In this document: positions 10,685-22,331 of the stretch, in pieces | How positions within the stretch are numbered: the stretch's first letter is position 1 | Layout of the letters: each line of letters begins with the position of its first letter | Source: Acinetobacter tibetensis | Lineage (GTDB): Bacteria; Pseudomonadota; Gammaproteobacteria; Pseudomonadales; Moraxellaceae | DNA: 64,000 nucleotides | Assembly (NCBI RefSeq): GCF_023824315.1 | Contig: NZ_CP098732.1 | Location: 2,480,001 to 2,544,000 of the forward strand | Reading direction: 5' to 3' | Made by a program: the position numbers and the translations under genes | The notes under the pieces: generated by a model | Seen by the model: the letters and a program-made list of their open reading frames with translations, nothing else | Databases searched by the model: none | What the model was told of the DNA's origin: nothing

Positions 10685-11941
10685 ATGATGTCTGCAAAGC
10701 TTTGGGCTCCAGCCCTCACCGCTTGCGCATTAGCAACAAGTATTGCACTTGTTGGTTGTAGCAAAGATCAAAAAGATGCGCAGCAGGCTGGTGCATCTCA
10801 ACAAATGCCACCAACGGAAGTTGGTATTATTGTTGCGCAACCGCAAAGCGTCGAACAATCAGTAGAGTTATCTGGTAGAACCACAGCATTTGAAGTATCA
10901 GAAGTTCGCCCACAAACCAGTGGTATTATTCTGAAACGCTTATTTGCAGAAGGCAGTTATGTCCGTGAAGGTCAGGCACTTTATGAGTTAGATTCTCGTA
11001 CCAACCGCGCGACACTCGATAATGCAAAAGCAGCACTCTTACAACAAGAAGCCAACTTAAGCTCGCTTAAAACAAAGCTCAATCGCTATCAACAACTGGT
11101 TTCAAGCAATGCCGTTTCGAAACAAGAATATGATGATTTAGTCGGTCAAGTTAGAGTTGCTGATGCGCAAGTTGCGGCTGCACGTGCCCAAGTCAAAAAT
11201 GCTGAAGTAGACTTAGGTTATTCAACTATTCGCTCTCCAATTTCTGGTCAAACCAACCGCTCAACGGTAACAGCAGGTGCGCTTGTCACTGCAAATCAAG
11301 TAGATCCATTGGTGACCATTCAACGTTTAGATCCAATTTATGTGGATATTAACCAGTCTAGCACCGAATTATTGCGTCTACGCCAGCAACTCAGCAAAGG
11401 CAGTTTGGACAGCAGTAACAACACACGTGTGAAGCTGAAACTTGAAGATGGTAGCTACTACCCAATTGAAGGTCGTTTAGCCTTCTCAGATGCCAGTGTA
11501 AATACAGACACAGGGACTGTCACAATTCGTGCGGTATTCCCAAATCCAAATCACTTGCTATTACCTGGTATGTTTGCCAATGCGCAAATTGTACAAGGTG
11601 TGATTCCTAATGCAATTTTAGTTCCTCAAGCGGCAATTACTCGTACACCAACAGGTCAAGCGATGGCGATGATTGTGGATGCGAAAGGCGCAATTGAGTC
11701 ACGTCCTGTCACCACAGTAGGTGTTCAAGGTCAGAATTGGATCGTGACTGAAGGCATTAAAACAGGTGAAAAAATTGTGGTTGATGGTGTGGCGAAAGTA
11801 AAAGCGGGACAAACCGTTTCTGCGAAACCATATCAACCTCAAACTGAGGCATCAAAAGCTTCTGCGCCAGCATCTGCTGAAAAACCGCAAGCGAAACAAG
11901 CAGAATCAAACACTGAACAAAAAGCTACTTCACACGCATAA
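10685..11941 (+). CDS. adeI: RND efflux periplasmic adaptor AdeI
   Basis: Membrane-fusion protein of the AdeIJK tripartite pump, which exports many antibiotics and solvents and is intrinsic to Acinetobacter. Lipoprotein signal ALVGCS; lipoyl half-motifs VRPQTSGIILKRLFAEGSYV and YSTIRSPISG flank a long coiled-coil hairpin (about residues 105-165). The sequence closely follows the A. baumannii AdeI I remember, including the MMSAKLWAPALTACALATS start. The C-terminal tail is rich in A/K/Q. GAGG precedes the start. adeJ begins 12 bases downstream. Confidence 0.95.
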   Translation: MMSAKLWAPALTACALATSIALVGCSKDQKDAQQAGASQQMPPTEVGIIVAQPQSVEQSVELSGRTTAFEVSEVRPQTSGIILKRLFAEGSYVREGQALYELDSRTNRATLDNAKAALLQQEANLSSLKTKLNRYQQLVSSNAVSKQEYDDLVGQVRVADAQVAAARAQVKNAEVDLGYSTIRSPISGQTNRSTVTAGALVTANQVDPLVTIQRLDPIYVDINQSSTELLRLRQQLSKGSLDSSNNTRVKLKLEDGSYYPIEGRLAFSDASVNTDTGTVTIRAVFPNPNHLLLPGMFANAQIVQGVIPNAILVPQAAITRTPTGQAMAMIVDAKGAIESRPVTTVGVQGQNWIVTEGIKTGEKIVVDGVAKVKAGQTVSAKPYQPQTEASKASAPASAEKPQAKQAESNTEQKATSHA

Positions 11942-11953
11942 GGGGTAGACTGA

Positions 11954-14900
11954 ATGGCTCAATTTTTTATTCATCGCCCCATTTTTGCGTGGGTGATTGC
12001 ACTGGTTATTATGCTGGCGGGTATTCTTACGCTAACAAAAATGCCAGTTGCCCAATATCCAACGATTGCACCGCCCACGGTGACAATCTCTGCAACTTAT
12101 CCAGGTGCTTCTGCACAGACTGTTGAAAATACGGTTACTCAGATCATTGAACAACAAATGAATGGTTTGGATGGTCTGCGTTATATTTCATCTAACAGTG
12201 CGGGTAATGGTCAGGCATCCATTAACTTGAACTTTGAGCAAGGGATTGACCCTGATATTGCACAAGTTCAAGTACAGAACAAACTACAATCGGCAACAGC
12301 ACTTTTACCTGAAGATGTACAACGTCAAGGGGTAAAAGTAACCAAGTCAGGTGCGAGTTTTATGCAGGTTCTTGCATTTTTCTCTCCTGATGGAAGCCTA
12401 TCTGCTGCCGACATTAAAGACTATGTGAACTCCAACATTTCTGAACCACTGAGCCGTGTTGCTGGTGTGGGCGAAGTCCAAGTTTTTGGTGGTTCTTATG
12501 CCATGCGCATTTGGTTAGACCCTGCCAAAATGACCAGCTTACAAGTCACTCCAAGTGATGTTGCTGCTGCGATTAATGCTCAAAACTCTCAAGTGGCGGT
12601 TGGTCAGTTAGGCGGTGCACCCGCTGTACAAGGTCAAGTACTGAACGCAACGGTGAATGCGCAAAGTATGTTGCAGACTCCTGAGCAGTTTAGAAATATC
12701 TTTCTGAAAAATACGGCTTCAGGTGCCCAAGTTCGCTTAAGTGATGTTGCTCGTGTTGAACTCGGTTCAGATAACTATCAATTTGACTCTAAATTTAACG
12801 GTAAAGCTGCTGGTGGTGTTGCGATTAAACTGGCAACAGGTGCCAACGCACTGGATACTGCTGCCGCTGTTGAAGAACGCTTAAGTGAACTTCGTCAAAA
12901 CTACCCAGACGGTTTAAAAGATCAATTGGCTTATGACACCACGCCGTTTGTTAAGCTTTCAATTGAAAGTGTGGTACATACTTTAATTGAAGCCATATTC
13001 TTGGTATTCATCGTGATGTTCTTGTTCTTACAGAACTGGCGTGCAACCATTATTCCTACGCTTGCCGTACCTGTTGTGGTATTAGGTACATTTGCAGTCA
13101 TTAACATTTTCGGTTTCTCAATCAACACGCTCACCATGTTTGCAATGGTTTTGGCCATTGGTCTTCTGGTCGATGATGCGATTGTTGTGGTGGAAAACGT
13201 CGAACGTGTAATGCAAGAAGAACACCTCGATCCTGTCGAAGCAACTGAAAAATCAATGCAACAGATTTCTGGTGCCTTGGTGGGTATTACCAGTGTGTTA
13301 ACTGCGGTATTCGTTCCAATGGCATTCTTTGGTGGTACAACGGGGGTTATTTACCGTCAGTTCTCCATCACGCTTGTGACCGCGATGATTTTATCACTGA
13401 TTGTGGCATTAACCTTTACCCCTGCCCTGTGCGCAACCTTGTTAAAACAACATGATCCGAATAAAGCGGAAAGTAACAATATTTTTGCGCGTTTCTTCCG
13501 CTGGTTTAACAACAGCTTCGAAAAAGTTGCTCTGAAGTACCAAGGTGGTGTCAATCGTATGACCCATCATAAAGTCTTCTCGGGTGTGATTTATGTATTG
13601 GTTATTGTAGGTTTAGTAGGTCTATACAAAGTATTACCTTCTTCGTTCTTACCTGAAGAAGACCAAGGCGTAGTCATGACTTTGGTTCAACTTCCGCCGA
13701 GTGCAAGTCTGGAACGTACCGACAAAGTCATAACCACGATGACGGATTACTTCCTGAACAAAGAAAAAGAGCACGTAGATTCGATCTTTACCGTTTCTGG
13801 TTTCTCGTTCACAGGTGTGGGGCAAAACGCAGGTCTTGCTTTTATTAAACTGAAAGACTGGGACGAACGTACAACACCTGAGTCGAAAATTGGTGCAATT
13901 ATTCAACGCGGTATGGCACTGAATATGATTGTCAAAGATGCATCTTACATTATGCCTTTACAATTACCAGCAATGCCTGAACTAGGTGTAGCATCAGGTT
14001 TTGATATTCAACTGAAAGATGCAAGTGGTCAGGGACATGACAAGCTGATCGCTGCACGTAATGCGATTTTGGGTATGGCTGCACAAGATAAACGTCTTGC
14101 AGGCGTACGTCCAAATGGTCAAGAAGATACCCCTCAATACCAAATTACCATTGACCAAGCACAAGCAGGCTCAATGGGTGTCAGTATTGCAGATATTAAT
14201 AGCACCATGAGCATGGCTTGGGGTGGTTCATATATTAATGACTTCGTTGACCGTGGTCGTGTGAAAAAGGTTTATGTTCAAGGCGAAGCAAGTACACGCA
14301 TGATGCCTGAAGACCTGAACAAATGGTACGTGCGCAATAACGTCGGTACGATGGTTCCTTTCTCAGCATTTGCAACTGGGCAATGGACGTATGGTTCACC
14401 ACGTTTAGAGCGTTATAACGGCGTATCTTCCGTGAACATTCAAGGGACTCCTGCACCTGGTGTAAGCTCTGGTGATGCGATGCTTGCAATGGAAGAAATC
14501 ATTGGCAAATTACCATCAATGGGCTTACAAGGTTTCGACTACGAATGGACAGGTTTATCTCTAGAAGAACGTGATTCAGGTAGCCAAACAGGTCCGCTAC
14601 TGGTTCTTTCAATGTTAATCGTCTTCTTATGTCTTGCCGCATTATATGAAAGCTGGTCTATTCCTGTTTCAGTATTGCTGGTTGTTCCACTAGGGATTAT
14701 CGGTGCATTTACTTTAACGTGGTTGGGTATGATCATTAAAGGCGATCCAAACTTGTCGTTTAACATCTATTTCCAAGTCGCAATTGTTGCAGTAATTGGT
14801 CTTTCAGCAAAAAATGCGATCTTGATTGTAGAATTTGCGAAAGAATTACAGGAAAAAGGTGAAGATCTATTTGACGCAACTTTACATGCTGCAAAAATGC

Positions 14901-15133
14901 GTTTACGCCCAATCATCATGACCACTCTTGCCTTTGGTTTTGGTGTACTTCCACTTGCGCTTTCTACAGGTGCAGGCGCAGGTAGTCAGCACTCTGTCGG
15001 CTTTGGTGTACTTGGTGGTGTAATTAGTTCTACACTTTTGGGTATTTTCTTCATTCCAGTATTCTTTGTTTGGATTCGCAGTATTTTCAAATACAAACCT
15101 AAGAAACAAAATAATCAGGAGCAAACATCGTGA
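11954..15133 (+). CDS. adeJ: RND efflux inner-membrane transporter AdeJ
   Basis: 1059 aa proton-driven HAE1-type pump. It has twelve membrane helices: helix 1 at the N-terminus ([17 protein letters not shown]) and groups at about 340-560 and 870-1040. Helix 4 carries the [15 protein letters not shown] proton-relay motif, and two large periplasmic loops form the porter domain. Length and sequence agree with AdeJ. Its stop TGA overlaps the adeK start region, giving translational coupling. Confidence 0.96.
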   Translation: MAQFFIHRPIFAWVIALVIMLAGILTLTKMPVAQYPTIAPPTVTISATYPGASAQTVENTVTQIIEQQMNGLDGLRYISSNSAGNGQASINLNFEQGIDPDIAQVQVQNKLQSATALLPEDVQRQGVKVTKSGASFMQVLAFFSPDGSLSAADIKDYVNSNISEPLSRVAGVGEVQVFGGSYAMRIWLDPAKMTSLQVTPSDVAAAINAQNSQVAVGQLGGAPAVQGQVLNATVNAQSMLQTPEQFRNIFLKNTASGAQVRLSDVARVELGSDNYQFDSKFNGKAAGGVAIKLATGANALDTAAAVEERLSELRQNYPDGLKDQLAYDTTPFVKLSIESVVHTLIEAIFLVFIVMFLFLQNWRATIIPTLAVPVVVLGTFAVINIFGFSINTLTMFAMVLAIGLLVDDAIVVVENVERVMQEEHLDPVEATEKSMQQISGALVGITSVLTAVFVPMAFFGGTTGVIYRQFSITLVTAMILSLIVALTFTPALCATLLKQHDPNKAESNNIFARFFRWFNNSFEKVALKYQGGVNRMTHHKVFSGVIYVLVIVGLVGLYKVLPSSFLPEEDQGVVMTLVQLPPSASLERTDKVITTMTDYFLNKEKEHVDSIFTVSGFSFTGVGQNAGLAFIKLKDWDERTTPESKIGAIIQRGMALNMIVKDASYIMPLQLPAMPELGVASGFDIQLKDASGQGHDKLIAARNAILGMAAQDKRLAGVRPNGQEDTPQYQITIDQAQAGSMGVSIADINSTMSMAWGGSYINDFVDRGRVKKVYVQGEASTRMMPEDLNKWYVRNNVGTMVPFSAFATGQWTYGSPRLERYNGVSSVNIQGTPAPGVSSGDAMLAMEEIIGKLPSMGLQGFDYEWTGLSLEERDSGSQTGPLLVLSMLIVFLCLAALYESWSIPVSVLLVVPLGIIGAFTLTWLGMIIKGDPNLSFNIYFQVAIVAVIGLSAKNAILIVEFAKELQEKGEDLFDATLHAAKMRLRPIIMTTLAFGFGVLPLALSTGAGAGSQHSVGFGVLGGVISSTLLGIFFIPVFFVWIRSIFKYKPKKQNNQEQTS

Positions 15134-16590
15134 TGCAAAAAGTATGGTCTATTTCAGGTCGTAGCATTGCGGTATCTGCACTTGCGCTTGCTTTGACTGC
15201 ATGTCAAAGCATGCGTGGTCCAGAACCCGTCGCTCAAGCGGATATCCCAACAGGATATATTGGTTCAACAGCAGGTCCTTCTGTTGCTGAACAAGGCTAT
15301 AAAGACTTTTTTGCTGACCCACGATTGGTACAAGTCATTGAAATGGCTTTAGCGAATAACCGTGACTTACGCACTGCGACGTTGAACATCCAACGTGCGC
15401 AGCAAGCGTATCAAATTAGCGAAAACAACCAACTGCCAACCATTGGTGCAAGTGGTAGTGTGCTTCGCCAAGATACACTCAGCTCGAATAAGCCAATCAC
15501 AACGTATAATGTTGGCCTTGGCGTAACCGCGTATGAGTTAGACTTTTGGGGTCGCGTTCGTAGCTTAAAAGACAATGCTTTAGACAGCTATTTGGCGACT
15601 CAAAGTGCACGTGATGCAACACAAATTTCGTTAATTGGTCAGGTTGCGCAAGCATGGTTGAGCTATTCGTTTGCCAATGCCAACTTAAAACTGGCAGACC
15701 AAACCTTAAAAGCACAGCTTGAATCATACAATCTGAACAAAAAACGTTTTGATGTGGGTATCGACAGCGAAGTCCCTGTACGTCAAGCGCAAATTTCGGT
15801 TGAAACTGCACGTAATGACGTTGCGAACTACAAGACTCAAGTTGCACAAGCACAGAACTTGTTAAACCTATTAGTGGGTCAACCTGTTCCAGCAAACTTA
15901 TTGTCTCCTCAGCCTGTGAAACGCATTACCCAAAGTACGGCGTTGACAGCAGGCTTGCCAAGCGACTTGTTAAATAACCGTCCTGATGTCCGCGCTGCGG
16001 AATATCAATTGTCTGCTGCGGGTGCCAACATTGGTGCGGCAAAAGCACAATTGTACCCAACCATCAGCTTAACGGGCACAGCAGGTTATGCATCGACAGA
16101 TTTAAGCGACTTGTTTAAATCAGGTGCTTTTGTGTGGTCACTCGGCCCAAGCTTGGACATTCCAATCTTTGACTGGGGCACGCGCCGTGCCAATGTGAAG
16201 ATTTCAGAAACTGACCAAAAAATTGCGTTGTCAGATTATGAAAAAACCATTCAAACGGCTTTCCGTGAAGTGAATGATGCCTTAGCAGTACGTGAAAATA
16301 TTGGTGACCGTTTGGCGGCACAACGCCGTCTTGTAGATGCAACCAACACCACCTATAAGCTTTCAACTGCTCGCTTCCGTGCAGGTATCGACAACTACCT
16401 CACTGTACTTGATGCACAGCGTACATCGTACTCGGCGGAACAAGGTTTGTTATTGCTTGAACAAGCAAACTTAAACAACCAAGTTGAAGTGTATAAAACC
16501 CTCGGTGGCGGCGTAAAAGCCAACTCGACGGATCAAGTGGTGAAACAGCCTTCTTCTTCAGATGTGAAATACAACAAAACAGCAAACTAA
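15130..16590 (+). CDS. adeK: Outer-membrane channel lipoprotein AdeK
   Basis: TolC/OprM-type outer-membrane factor completing the AdeIJK pump. The lipobox is LTACQS (Cys about residue 25). Two outer-membrane-efflux repeats are visible, with [20 protein letters not shown] and [20 protein letters not shown] as the equatorial and beta-barrel parts. Start GTG 15130 or ATG 15133; both overlap the adeJ stop. The protein starts [12 protein letters not shown] if the GTG is used, as in A. baumannii AdeK. It is the last gene of the operon, followed by a terminator. Confidence 0.95.
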   Translation: MMQKVWSISGRSIAVSALALALTACQSMRGPEPVAQADIPTGYIGSTAGPSVAEQGYKDFFADPRLVQVIEMALANNRDLRTATLNIQRAQQAYQISENNQLPTIGASGSVLRQDTLSSNKPITTYNVGLGVTAYELDFWGRVRSLKDNALDSYLATQSARDATQISLIGQVAQAWLSYSFANANLKLADQTLKAQLESYNLNKKRFDVGIDSEVPVRQAQISVETARNDVANYKTQVAQAQNLLNLLVGQPVPANLLSPQPVKRITQSTALTAGLPSDLLNNRPDVRAAEYQLSAAGANIGAAKAQLYPTISLTGTAGYASTDLSDLFKSGAFVWSLGPSLDIPIFDWGTRRANVKISETDQKIALSDYEKTIQTAFREVNDALAVRENIGDRLAAQRRLVDATNTTYKLSTARFRAGIDNYLTVLDAQRTSYSAEQGLLLLEQANLNNQVEVYKTLGGGVKANSTDQVVKQPSSSDVKYNKTAN

Positions 16591-16603
16591 GGTTTGCAAC
16601 ATC

Positions 16604-16631
16604 AAAAGCTCACTTCGGTGGGCTTTTTTAT
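16604..16631 (+). terminator. Intrinsic terminator of adeIJK
   Basis: AAAAGCTCAC-TTCG-GTGGGCTTTT hairpin with a UUCG tetraloop and a T-run, 13 bases past adeK. Confidence 0.9.
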
Positions 16632-16693
16632 TGCTTTTTGCTAGGCTTTTTCCTATCTTCAAAGATAATCAAATCATTTGAATATTAAAGATT

Positions 16694-17050
16694 ATGCTTT
16701 TAAGTAACCTAGAGTCCGTTCCTGGACATAGCATTTCCCAACAACTGGATGTGGTCTATGGCAGTACCGTTCGGAGTAAACATGTGGGACGCGACTTTTT
16801 GGCAGGTTTAAAAAATATTGTCGGTGGTGAACTTACTGCCTATACCGAGCTTTTAGAAGAATCACGCCAAGAAGCCATGAATCGTATGATTGCAAAAGCA
16901 CAAGGCTTAGGGGCCAATGCCATTGTAGGTATTCGTTTTTCAACCTCAAATATTGCCCAAGGTGCCTCTGAGTTATTTGTTTATGGCACTGCCGTCCGTG
17001 TCACACCGTTAGACAACCATCTTCCCGATCCATTTCCAACACAGGCCTAA
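16694..17050 (+). CDS. YbjQ/UPF0145-family protein
   Basis: 118 aa soluble protein of the YbjQ family (putative metal-binding, pentamer-forming). It has the family pattern VYGSTVRSKHVGRDF, KNIVGGELTAYTELLEESR, LGANAIVGIRFSTS and FVYGTAV. It has no signal peptide. It lies 3 bases before a second, membrane-anchored family member, so the two are probably made together and may co-assemble. The biochemical role of the family is not settled. Confidence 0.85.
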   Translation: MLLSNLESVPGHSISQQLDVVYGSTVRSKHVGRDFLAGLKNIVGGELTAYTELLEESRQEAMNRMIAKAQGLGANAIVGIRFSTSNIAQGASELFVYGTAVRVTPLDNHLPDPFPTQA

Positions 17051-17053
17051 GCA

Positions 17054-17491
17054 ATGGAAAGTTTAATTTTCCAACTGCTGATCTTTGCCGTGCTCTTTAG
17101 CGTCGGTTTTGGCTTTGGTCGTTATAACGAACGCAAACATTTGGCAGAGCTTGAACACAATGAAAAGCGTCTTGCCTATATTACCGTAGGGAATTTACGC
17201 AAAGTGAGTTTTGAGCAGTCTGGGCACATGATCAGCAGCAATGTTGTGATTTCTCATGATTATTTCAAATATGTACTGGCTACCGTGCAAAACTTTTTTG
17301 GGGGGAGACTCACCAGCTATGAAAGTGTTGTCGATCGTGCCCGTCGTGAAGCAATTGTCCGACTCAAACTTGAAGCAGAAAAATACGGCGCAACGCATAT
17401 CGCTTGTATACGACTGGCGACTACCGAAATGGGCATGCAAGGTGGCATGGTTGAGGTTTTTGCTTATGGCACAGCCATTTTAAAGTCGTAA
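17054..17491 (+). CDS. YbjQ-family protein with N-terminal membrane anchor
   Basis: 145 aa. Residues 5-23 (LIFQLLIFAVLFSVGFGFG) form one membrane helix followed by basic residues, so the YbjQ domain should face the cytoplasm. The domain shows VVISHDYFKY, FFGGRLTSYESVVDRARREA and YGATHIACIRLATTE, the same pattern as the preceding gene at clearly lower identity. The pair looks like an old tandem duplication with one copy tied to the membrane. Confidence 0.8.
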   Translation: MESLIFQLLIFAVLFSVGFGFGRYNERKHLAELEHNEKRLAYITVGNLRKVSFEQSGHMISSNVVISHDYFKYVLATVQNFFGGRLTSYESVVDRARREAIVRLKLEAEKYGATHIACIRLATTEMGMQGGMVEVFAYGTAILKS

Positions 17492-17692
17492 AACATCTTC
17501 CCTATTCAGCACACTCAAACAGCATGAGCATTCAAAATGGCTCATGCGCTCCTATCTTCTATCGTACATTCGGATGGTAGATTGCTCGCTAGAGCATCAT
17601 TCTCTAGACTGAATAAAATAGGTCACAGATAATAAAATCGTTAGCACTTTAAATAGGTGGAGAAAGCATTACTCTCTCCTATTCTTCCCAAT

Positions 17693-18499
17693 TTACTTTA
17701 CTTTCGCTTTACGAATCATTCGATACAGAGTACTTGGTGATAAACGTGAAACCAGTACGCCTAATTTTTCTTTACGCCCGCCAATGACAATATATTCATC
17801 GCCTTGCATTAATGATTTAACCGCATATTGTGCAAATTCATCTGCGTCTAAACCATTGGCTGTTGCATCATTATCAAAACCTTGTGCCTGACCTGCTCCA
17901 TTTAAAGCATTAATGGACACATTGGTTTTTACAAAACCTGGGAAAACCACCGAAACATCCACCCCTTCATCAGCCACTTCTGCCCTTAGACTGTTTGCCC
18001 ACATATGAATGGCCGCTTTTGCCGCAGAATATGAAGCACGATATTGCGTACCTAACAACCCTGCAATACTCGAAACAAATACCACCCGCCCAGACTTTTG
18101 TTTTAAGAATGTGGGTAAAACGGTTTTGGTCAAAAATACCTGCGAAAAATAATCGACTTCCATAATGGTGCGTTCAGTTTGCATGGTGGTTTCAGCAATC
18201 AGGGCGCGCTGACTTAAACCCGCATTATTCATCAGCCAGTCAATGCGTCCTTTGGCCGCTAAGACTTGATCATATGCATGTAAGACTTGAGCTTCATTGG
18301 TAATATCTGCACAAATTGAAAGATGTAAATCTGGATTTAACAATCCAACACGTACCTTTTCTAATTCGTCAAGGCGACGGGCAGTCAGCACCACTTGTGC
18401 ACCTTGTAATGCACATTCTTGTGCCAAGGCTTTACCTAAACCTGAAGATGCCCCAGTAATCCATACCACCTTATTTTCTAAACTGTCTAGCTTGGCCAT
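17693..18499 (-). CDS. Short-chain dehydrogenase/reductase
   Basis: 268 aa classical SDR. The cofactor motif TGASSGLG is at about residue 15, NNAG at about 90, and the catalytic triad is S (SSIAG), Y and K (YSAAK). The Arg residues after the second strand (TARRLDEL) favour NADP(H). The basic C-terminus (YRMIRKAKVK) may touch membrane. The substrate is unknown. It follows the 18533 gene by 33 bases on the same strand; AGGGTAG precedes the ATG. Confidence 0.85.
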   Translation of the reverse strand: MAKLDSLENKVVWITGASSGLGKALAQECALQGAQVVLTARRLDELEKVRVGLLNPDLHLSICADITNEAQVLHAYDQVLAAKGRIDWLMNNAGLSQRALIAETTMQTERTIMEVDYFSQVFLTKTVLPTFLKQKSGRVVFVSSIAGLLGTQYRASYSAAKAAIHMWANSLRAEVADEGVDVSVVFPGFVKTNVSINALNGAGQAQGFDNDATANGLDADEFAQYAVKSLMQGDEYIVIGGRKEKLGVLVSRLSPSTLYRMIRKAKVK

Positions 18500-18532
18500 T
18501 GTTGTCTACCCTGATTCGATTACGGCAATTGC

Positions 18533-19195
18533 CTAATTGTTGGTTGAATTTTCTAAAAAAACAAGAAAATGATTGAAATAATGACTCATGGTTTTGGCAT
18601 CATATTGCGTGCCCAATTTATCAAAACGCTTATAGCCCATTTGTGTAGTGACATGAATGACCCCGTTCAAGGTCTTATCTACCACCAGATTAAATTTCAG
18701 CATTTTTTTCGGAATCCGAATTAAATGCGTCACCCCCTGATCCACAATTTGAGTAAATGCCTGTAAAGCAGGAATCACCTCGGCATTATTACCATGTTGC
18801 ATTTCTTCGGCAGAACTGAGCAAGGCTTGAACACTGTCTTCATCGACTGGATAGGACAAATAAAATTCACCCTCTTTTTGATACATCAGTTCGTGCAGAT
18901 AATTTACCATCGGCAACAAACGCTCATTGCCAAAAAATGACACCGACCATGGCATATATTTACGTGTGGTTTCCATAATGTGCTGGATTACTTTGGCAGA
19001 CTCATTATCCCCCGAATGCGAAATGCGGGTGATCTCACCAAAAACCTGATCAATCACTTCATAGGAAATATCTGCCAGCACCTCACCCAATGCTTTGGCC
19101 AAACTCTCGGTTTGACCTTGATTAAGTTGTTGATGAATATCCTGAAAACGTTGATGGGTTGCTGATTTCAACTTAAGTGAAATAACATAACTCAT
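18533..19195 (-). CDS. Conserved hypothetical protein, SDR operon partner
   Basis: 220 aa, mostly alpha-helical, with no signal peptide or membrane segment. I do not recognise a named domain. Visible features are a Q/H-rich first helix (residues 14-30), an acidic middle, and a C-terminal HVTTQMGYKRFDKLGTQYDA segment. It is the first gene of a two-gene unit with the SDR dehydrogenase at 17693, so it may assist or regulate the same pathway, but nothing in the sequence shows how. Confidence 0.7.
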   Translation of the reverse strand: MSYVISLKLKSATHQRFQDIHQQLNQGQTESLAKALGEVLADISYEVIDQVFGEITRISHSGDNESAKVIQHIMETTRKYMPWSVSFFGNERLLPMVNYLHELMYQKEGEFYLSYPVDEDSVQALLSSAEEMQHGNNAEVIPALQAFTQIVDQGVTHLIRIPKKMLKFNLVVDKTLNGVIHVTTQMGYKRFDKLGTQYDAKTMSHYFNHFLVFLENSTNN

Positions 19196-19377
19196 TCTAT
19201 TTTTTCCTTTTTATCAAGTTCTACGATCTTGTGCATGGTCGTTATACAAGCTTCATCATAAAACCTCTCACTTGCTGTGACAATTGCAGAAACAAAGCAT
19301 TTGACGAACATCCCAAAGCAGTTATTTTTTTGTTACACTAGATGCAATTTTTTATTCACTTTTTATCTATTCTGACT

Positions 19378-22272
19378 ATGACTGATTCTGCGCAAAACAT
19401 TGCTACGACTTACGATCCGACTGAGATCGAGAAAAAATGGTACCAAACTTGGGAAGAGCGTGGCTATTTCAAGCCCTCTGAAAAAGGTGAGTCATTTTGT
19501 ATCATGATTCCGCCACCAAACGTCACCGGTAGCTTGCATATGGGTCATGGTTTTAACAATGCCATTATGGATGCCCTCACACGCTACAACCGTATGTCAG
19601 GTAAAAACACTTTATGGCAACCAGGTACAGACCACGCGGGTATTGCCACACAAATGGTGGTTGAGCGTCAGTTGGGTGCTCAAGGTGTGAGCCGTCATGA
19701 CCTCGGCCGTGAAAAATTCATCGAAAAAATTTGGGAATGGAAAGAACAATCGGGCAACACCATTACCCGTCAAATCCGTCGTTTAGGTTCATCGGTAGAT
19801 TGGTCTCGTGAACGCTTTACCATGGATGAAGGTTTATCCAATGCAGTAAAAGAAGTGTTCGTTAAACTGCACGAAGATGGCTTGATCTACCGTGGCAAAC
19901 GTTTGGTGAACTGGGATCCAAAATTACAAACTGCTCTTTCAGACTTAGAAGTTGAATCGGATAAAGAAGAAGCAGGTTCACTGTGGCACTTCAAATATTT
20001 CTTTGAAGATAAAAACCTACGTACCCACGATGGCAAAGATCACATCGTTGTTGCAACGACTCGTCCTGAAACATTACTCGGTGATACTGCTGTTGCTGTG
20101 GCACTGGATGATGAACGCTATACACATCTTGTGGGTCAAAACATCATTCTACCGATTACAGGTCGTGCTGTTCCTATCGTTAAAGATGAATATGTGGATA
20201 AAGAATTTGGTACAGGCTGTGTGAAAATCACCCCTGCACATGACTTTAACGACTATGACGTCGGTAAGCGTTGTGAACTCCCAATCATCAATATCTTCAA
20301 TAAAAATGCAGAAGTATTGGCTGAGTTTGAATACATCGCGAAAGCGGGCGAGCAAATTTCTAAAACCATCCCTGCTCCTGCGGACTATATTGGTTTAGAG
20401 CGTTTTGAAGCACGTAAAAAGCTGGTTGAACAAGCTGAAGCTGAAGGTTGGTTAGACCAAATTCAACCTTACACCTTGAAACCACCTCGCGGTGACCGTT
20501 CAGGTGTGATCGTTGAACCATTATTGACAGACCAATGGTATGTGAAAATTGCACCATTGGCTCAACCTGCCATTGAAGCGGTTCAAGATGGACGCATCAA
20601 GTTTGTTCCTGAGCAGTACAGCAACATGTACATGGCGTGGATGAACAACATTCAAGACTGGTGTATCTCTCGTCAACTTTGGTGGGGTCACCGTATTCCA
20701 GCTTGGTACGATGCTGAAGGTAACATCTATGTGGGTCGTGACGAAGCTGAAGTACGTGCTAAAAACAATATCCCTGCTGATGTTGCGCTTAGCCAAGATG
20801 AAGACGTACTGGATACTTGGTTCTCTTCTGCGCTGTGGACATTCTCAACTTTAGGTTGGACTGGCGATGCCAAGAAAGATGCGGAAAACTATTTCCTCAA
20901 TACTTTCCACCCAACTGATGTATTAGTGACTGGTTTTGACATCATCTTCTTCTGGGTTGCTCGTATGATTATGTTTACGATGCACTTCATGAAGAATGAA
21001 GATGGTACGCCACAAGTTCCGTTTAAAACGGTCTATGTTCACGGTTTAGTCCGTGATGGCGAAGGTCAGAAGATGTCGAAGTCGAAAGGCAACGTGCTTG
21101 ACCCATTAGATTTGATTGACGGTGTAGACCTTGAAACTTTAGTACAAAAACGTACTACAGGTCTAATGAACCCGAAACAAGCGGCGAAGATTGAAAAATC
21201 AACCCGTAAAGAGTTCCCAGAAGGCATTCAAGCCTATGGTACAGACGCAGTGCGTTTCACCTTCTGTGCGCTTGCGAACACAGGTCGTGACATTAAGTTC
21301 GACATGAAGCGTGTTGAAGGTTACCGTAACTTTGCCAACAAAATCTGGAACGCAACGCGTTTCGTAATGATGAACTGTGAAAATCAAGAAATTGGTAGCG
21401 AAGTTCGTCAAGACCTTTGGGAATTGCCTGAACAGTGGATCGTAAGCCGTCTGCAAAAAGCAGAAGCTGCGGTACAACAAGCTTTCGCGACTTACCGTTT
21501 AGACTTGGCTGCACAAGCGATTTACGAGTTCATTTGGAATGAATACTGTGATTGGTATGTCGAACTGACCAAACCTGTTCTGAATGATGAAAACGTATCG
21601 GTTGAGCGTAAAGCTGAAGTTCGTCGTGTATTGCTTGCAGTGATGGAAGCATCTTTACGTCTTGCACATCCTCTTATGCCGTATTTGACTGAAGAAATTT
21701 GGCAGACGCTTGCACCGAAACTCGGTATTTCTGGCGAAACCATCATGCTTGCGCAATACCCTGTAGCTAACCCTGAGCGTGTAAACGAACAGGCTGAAGC
21801 AGATATGCAATGGCTTCAAGGTTTGATTGGTGCGGTACGTAACATCCGTGGTGAAATGGGCTTGGGTAATGCGCGTTTATTACCAGTGCTTCTACAAAAC
21901 ACGACGGAAGCTGAGAAAGCACAGATCACACGTATTGAAGCCTTGTTTAAAGCCTTGGCGAAAGTAGAAAGCATTACTTTCTTGGCGGATGGCGAGCAAC
22001 CACCATTGTCTTCTTCTTCTGTGGTTGGACATGCGTCTGTATTTGTTCCGATGAAGGGCTTGATTGACCCGAAAGCGGAATTGGGGCGTTTACAGAAAGA
22101 CTTAGACAAAGTGCAAAAGCAGCATGACGTCATTGCAGGCAAACTTTCTAATGAAGGTTTTGTGGCGAAAGCACCTGCGGCTGTGGTTGAAGGTGAAAAA
22201 GTGAAGTTGGCTGAATTTGCGGATCAGTTAGTGAAGATTAAAGCGAATATGGAGCAGATTGCAGCGCTGTAA
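19378..22272 (+). CDS. valS: Valyl-tRNA synthetase
   Basis: 964 aa class I aminoacyl-tRNA synthetase charging tRNA-Val. It has the HIGH motif as LHMGH (about residue 53) within [15 protein letters not shown], and KMSKS at about residue 565. The CP1 editing domain lies between them, and a C-terminal coiled coil ([16 protein letters not shown]) ends the protein. The frame opens at 19342, but the ATG at 19378 begins the family-typical [20 protein letters not shown]. Confidence 0.97.
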   Translation: MTDSAQNIATTYDPTEIEKKWYQTWEERGYFKPSEKGESFCIMIPPPNVTGSLHMGHGFNNAIMDALTRYNRMSGKNTLWQPGTDHAGIATQMVVERQLGAQGVSRHDLGREKFIEKIWEWKEQSGNTITRQIRRLGSSVDWSRERFTMDEGLSNAVKEVFVKLHEDGLIYRGKRLVNWDPKLQTALSDLEVESDKEEAGSLWHFKYFFEDKNLRTHDGKDHIVVATTRPETLLGDTAVAVALDDERYTHLVGQNIILPITGRAVPIVKDEYVDKEFGTGCVKITPAHDFNDYDVGKRCELPIINIFNKNAEVLAEFEYIAKAGEQISKTIPAPADYIGLERFEARKKLVEQAEAEGWLDQIQPYTLKPPRGDRSGVIVEPLLTDQWYVKIAPLAQPAIEAVQDGRIKFVPEQYSNMYMAWMNNIQDWCISRQLWWGHRIPAWYDAEGNIYVGRDEAEVRAKNNIPADVALSQDEDVLDTWFSSALWTFSTLGWTGDAKKDAENYFLNTFHPTDVLVTGFDIIFFWVARMIMFTMHFMKNEDGTPQVPFKTVYVHGLVRDGEGQKMSKSKGNVLDPLDLIDGVDLETLVQKRTTGLMNPKQAAKIEKSTRKEFPEGIQAYGTDAVRFTFCALANTGRDIKFDMKRVEGYRNFANKIWNATRFVMMNCENQEIGSEVRQDLWELPEQWIVSRLQKAEAAVQQAFATYRLDLAAQAIYEFIWNEYCDWYVELTKPVLNDENVSVERKAEVRRVLLAVMEASLRLAHPLMPYLTEEIWQTLAPKLGISGETIMLAQYPVANPERVNEQAEADMQWLQGLIGAVRNIRGEMGLGNARLLPVLLQNTTEAEKAQITRIEALFKALAKVESITFLADGEQPPLSSSSVVGHASVFVPMKGLIDPKAELGRLQKDLDKVQKQHDVIAGKLSNEGFVAKAPAAVVEGEKVKLAEFADQLVKIKANMEQIAAL

Positions 22273-22301
22273 GGTGTTGGTAATTTGATCTAATTCGTAG
22301 T

Positions 22302-22331
22302 ATAAAGGGCTGATTATTCAGCCCTTTTTTT
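22302..22331. terminator. Bidirectional terminator valS / methyltransferase
   Basis: AAAGGGCTGA / TCAGCCCTTT hairpin with a TTAT loop and a T-run on the plus strand. The stop codon of the convergent methyltransferase lies in the hairpin itself. Confidence 0.85.

Noticed and set aside
17522..17547. GCATGAGC / GCTCATGC inverted repeat as terminator
   Set aside because: No T-run follows; it may be an ordinary palindrome.
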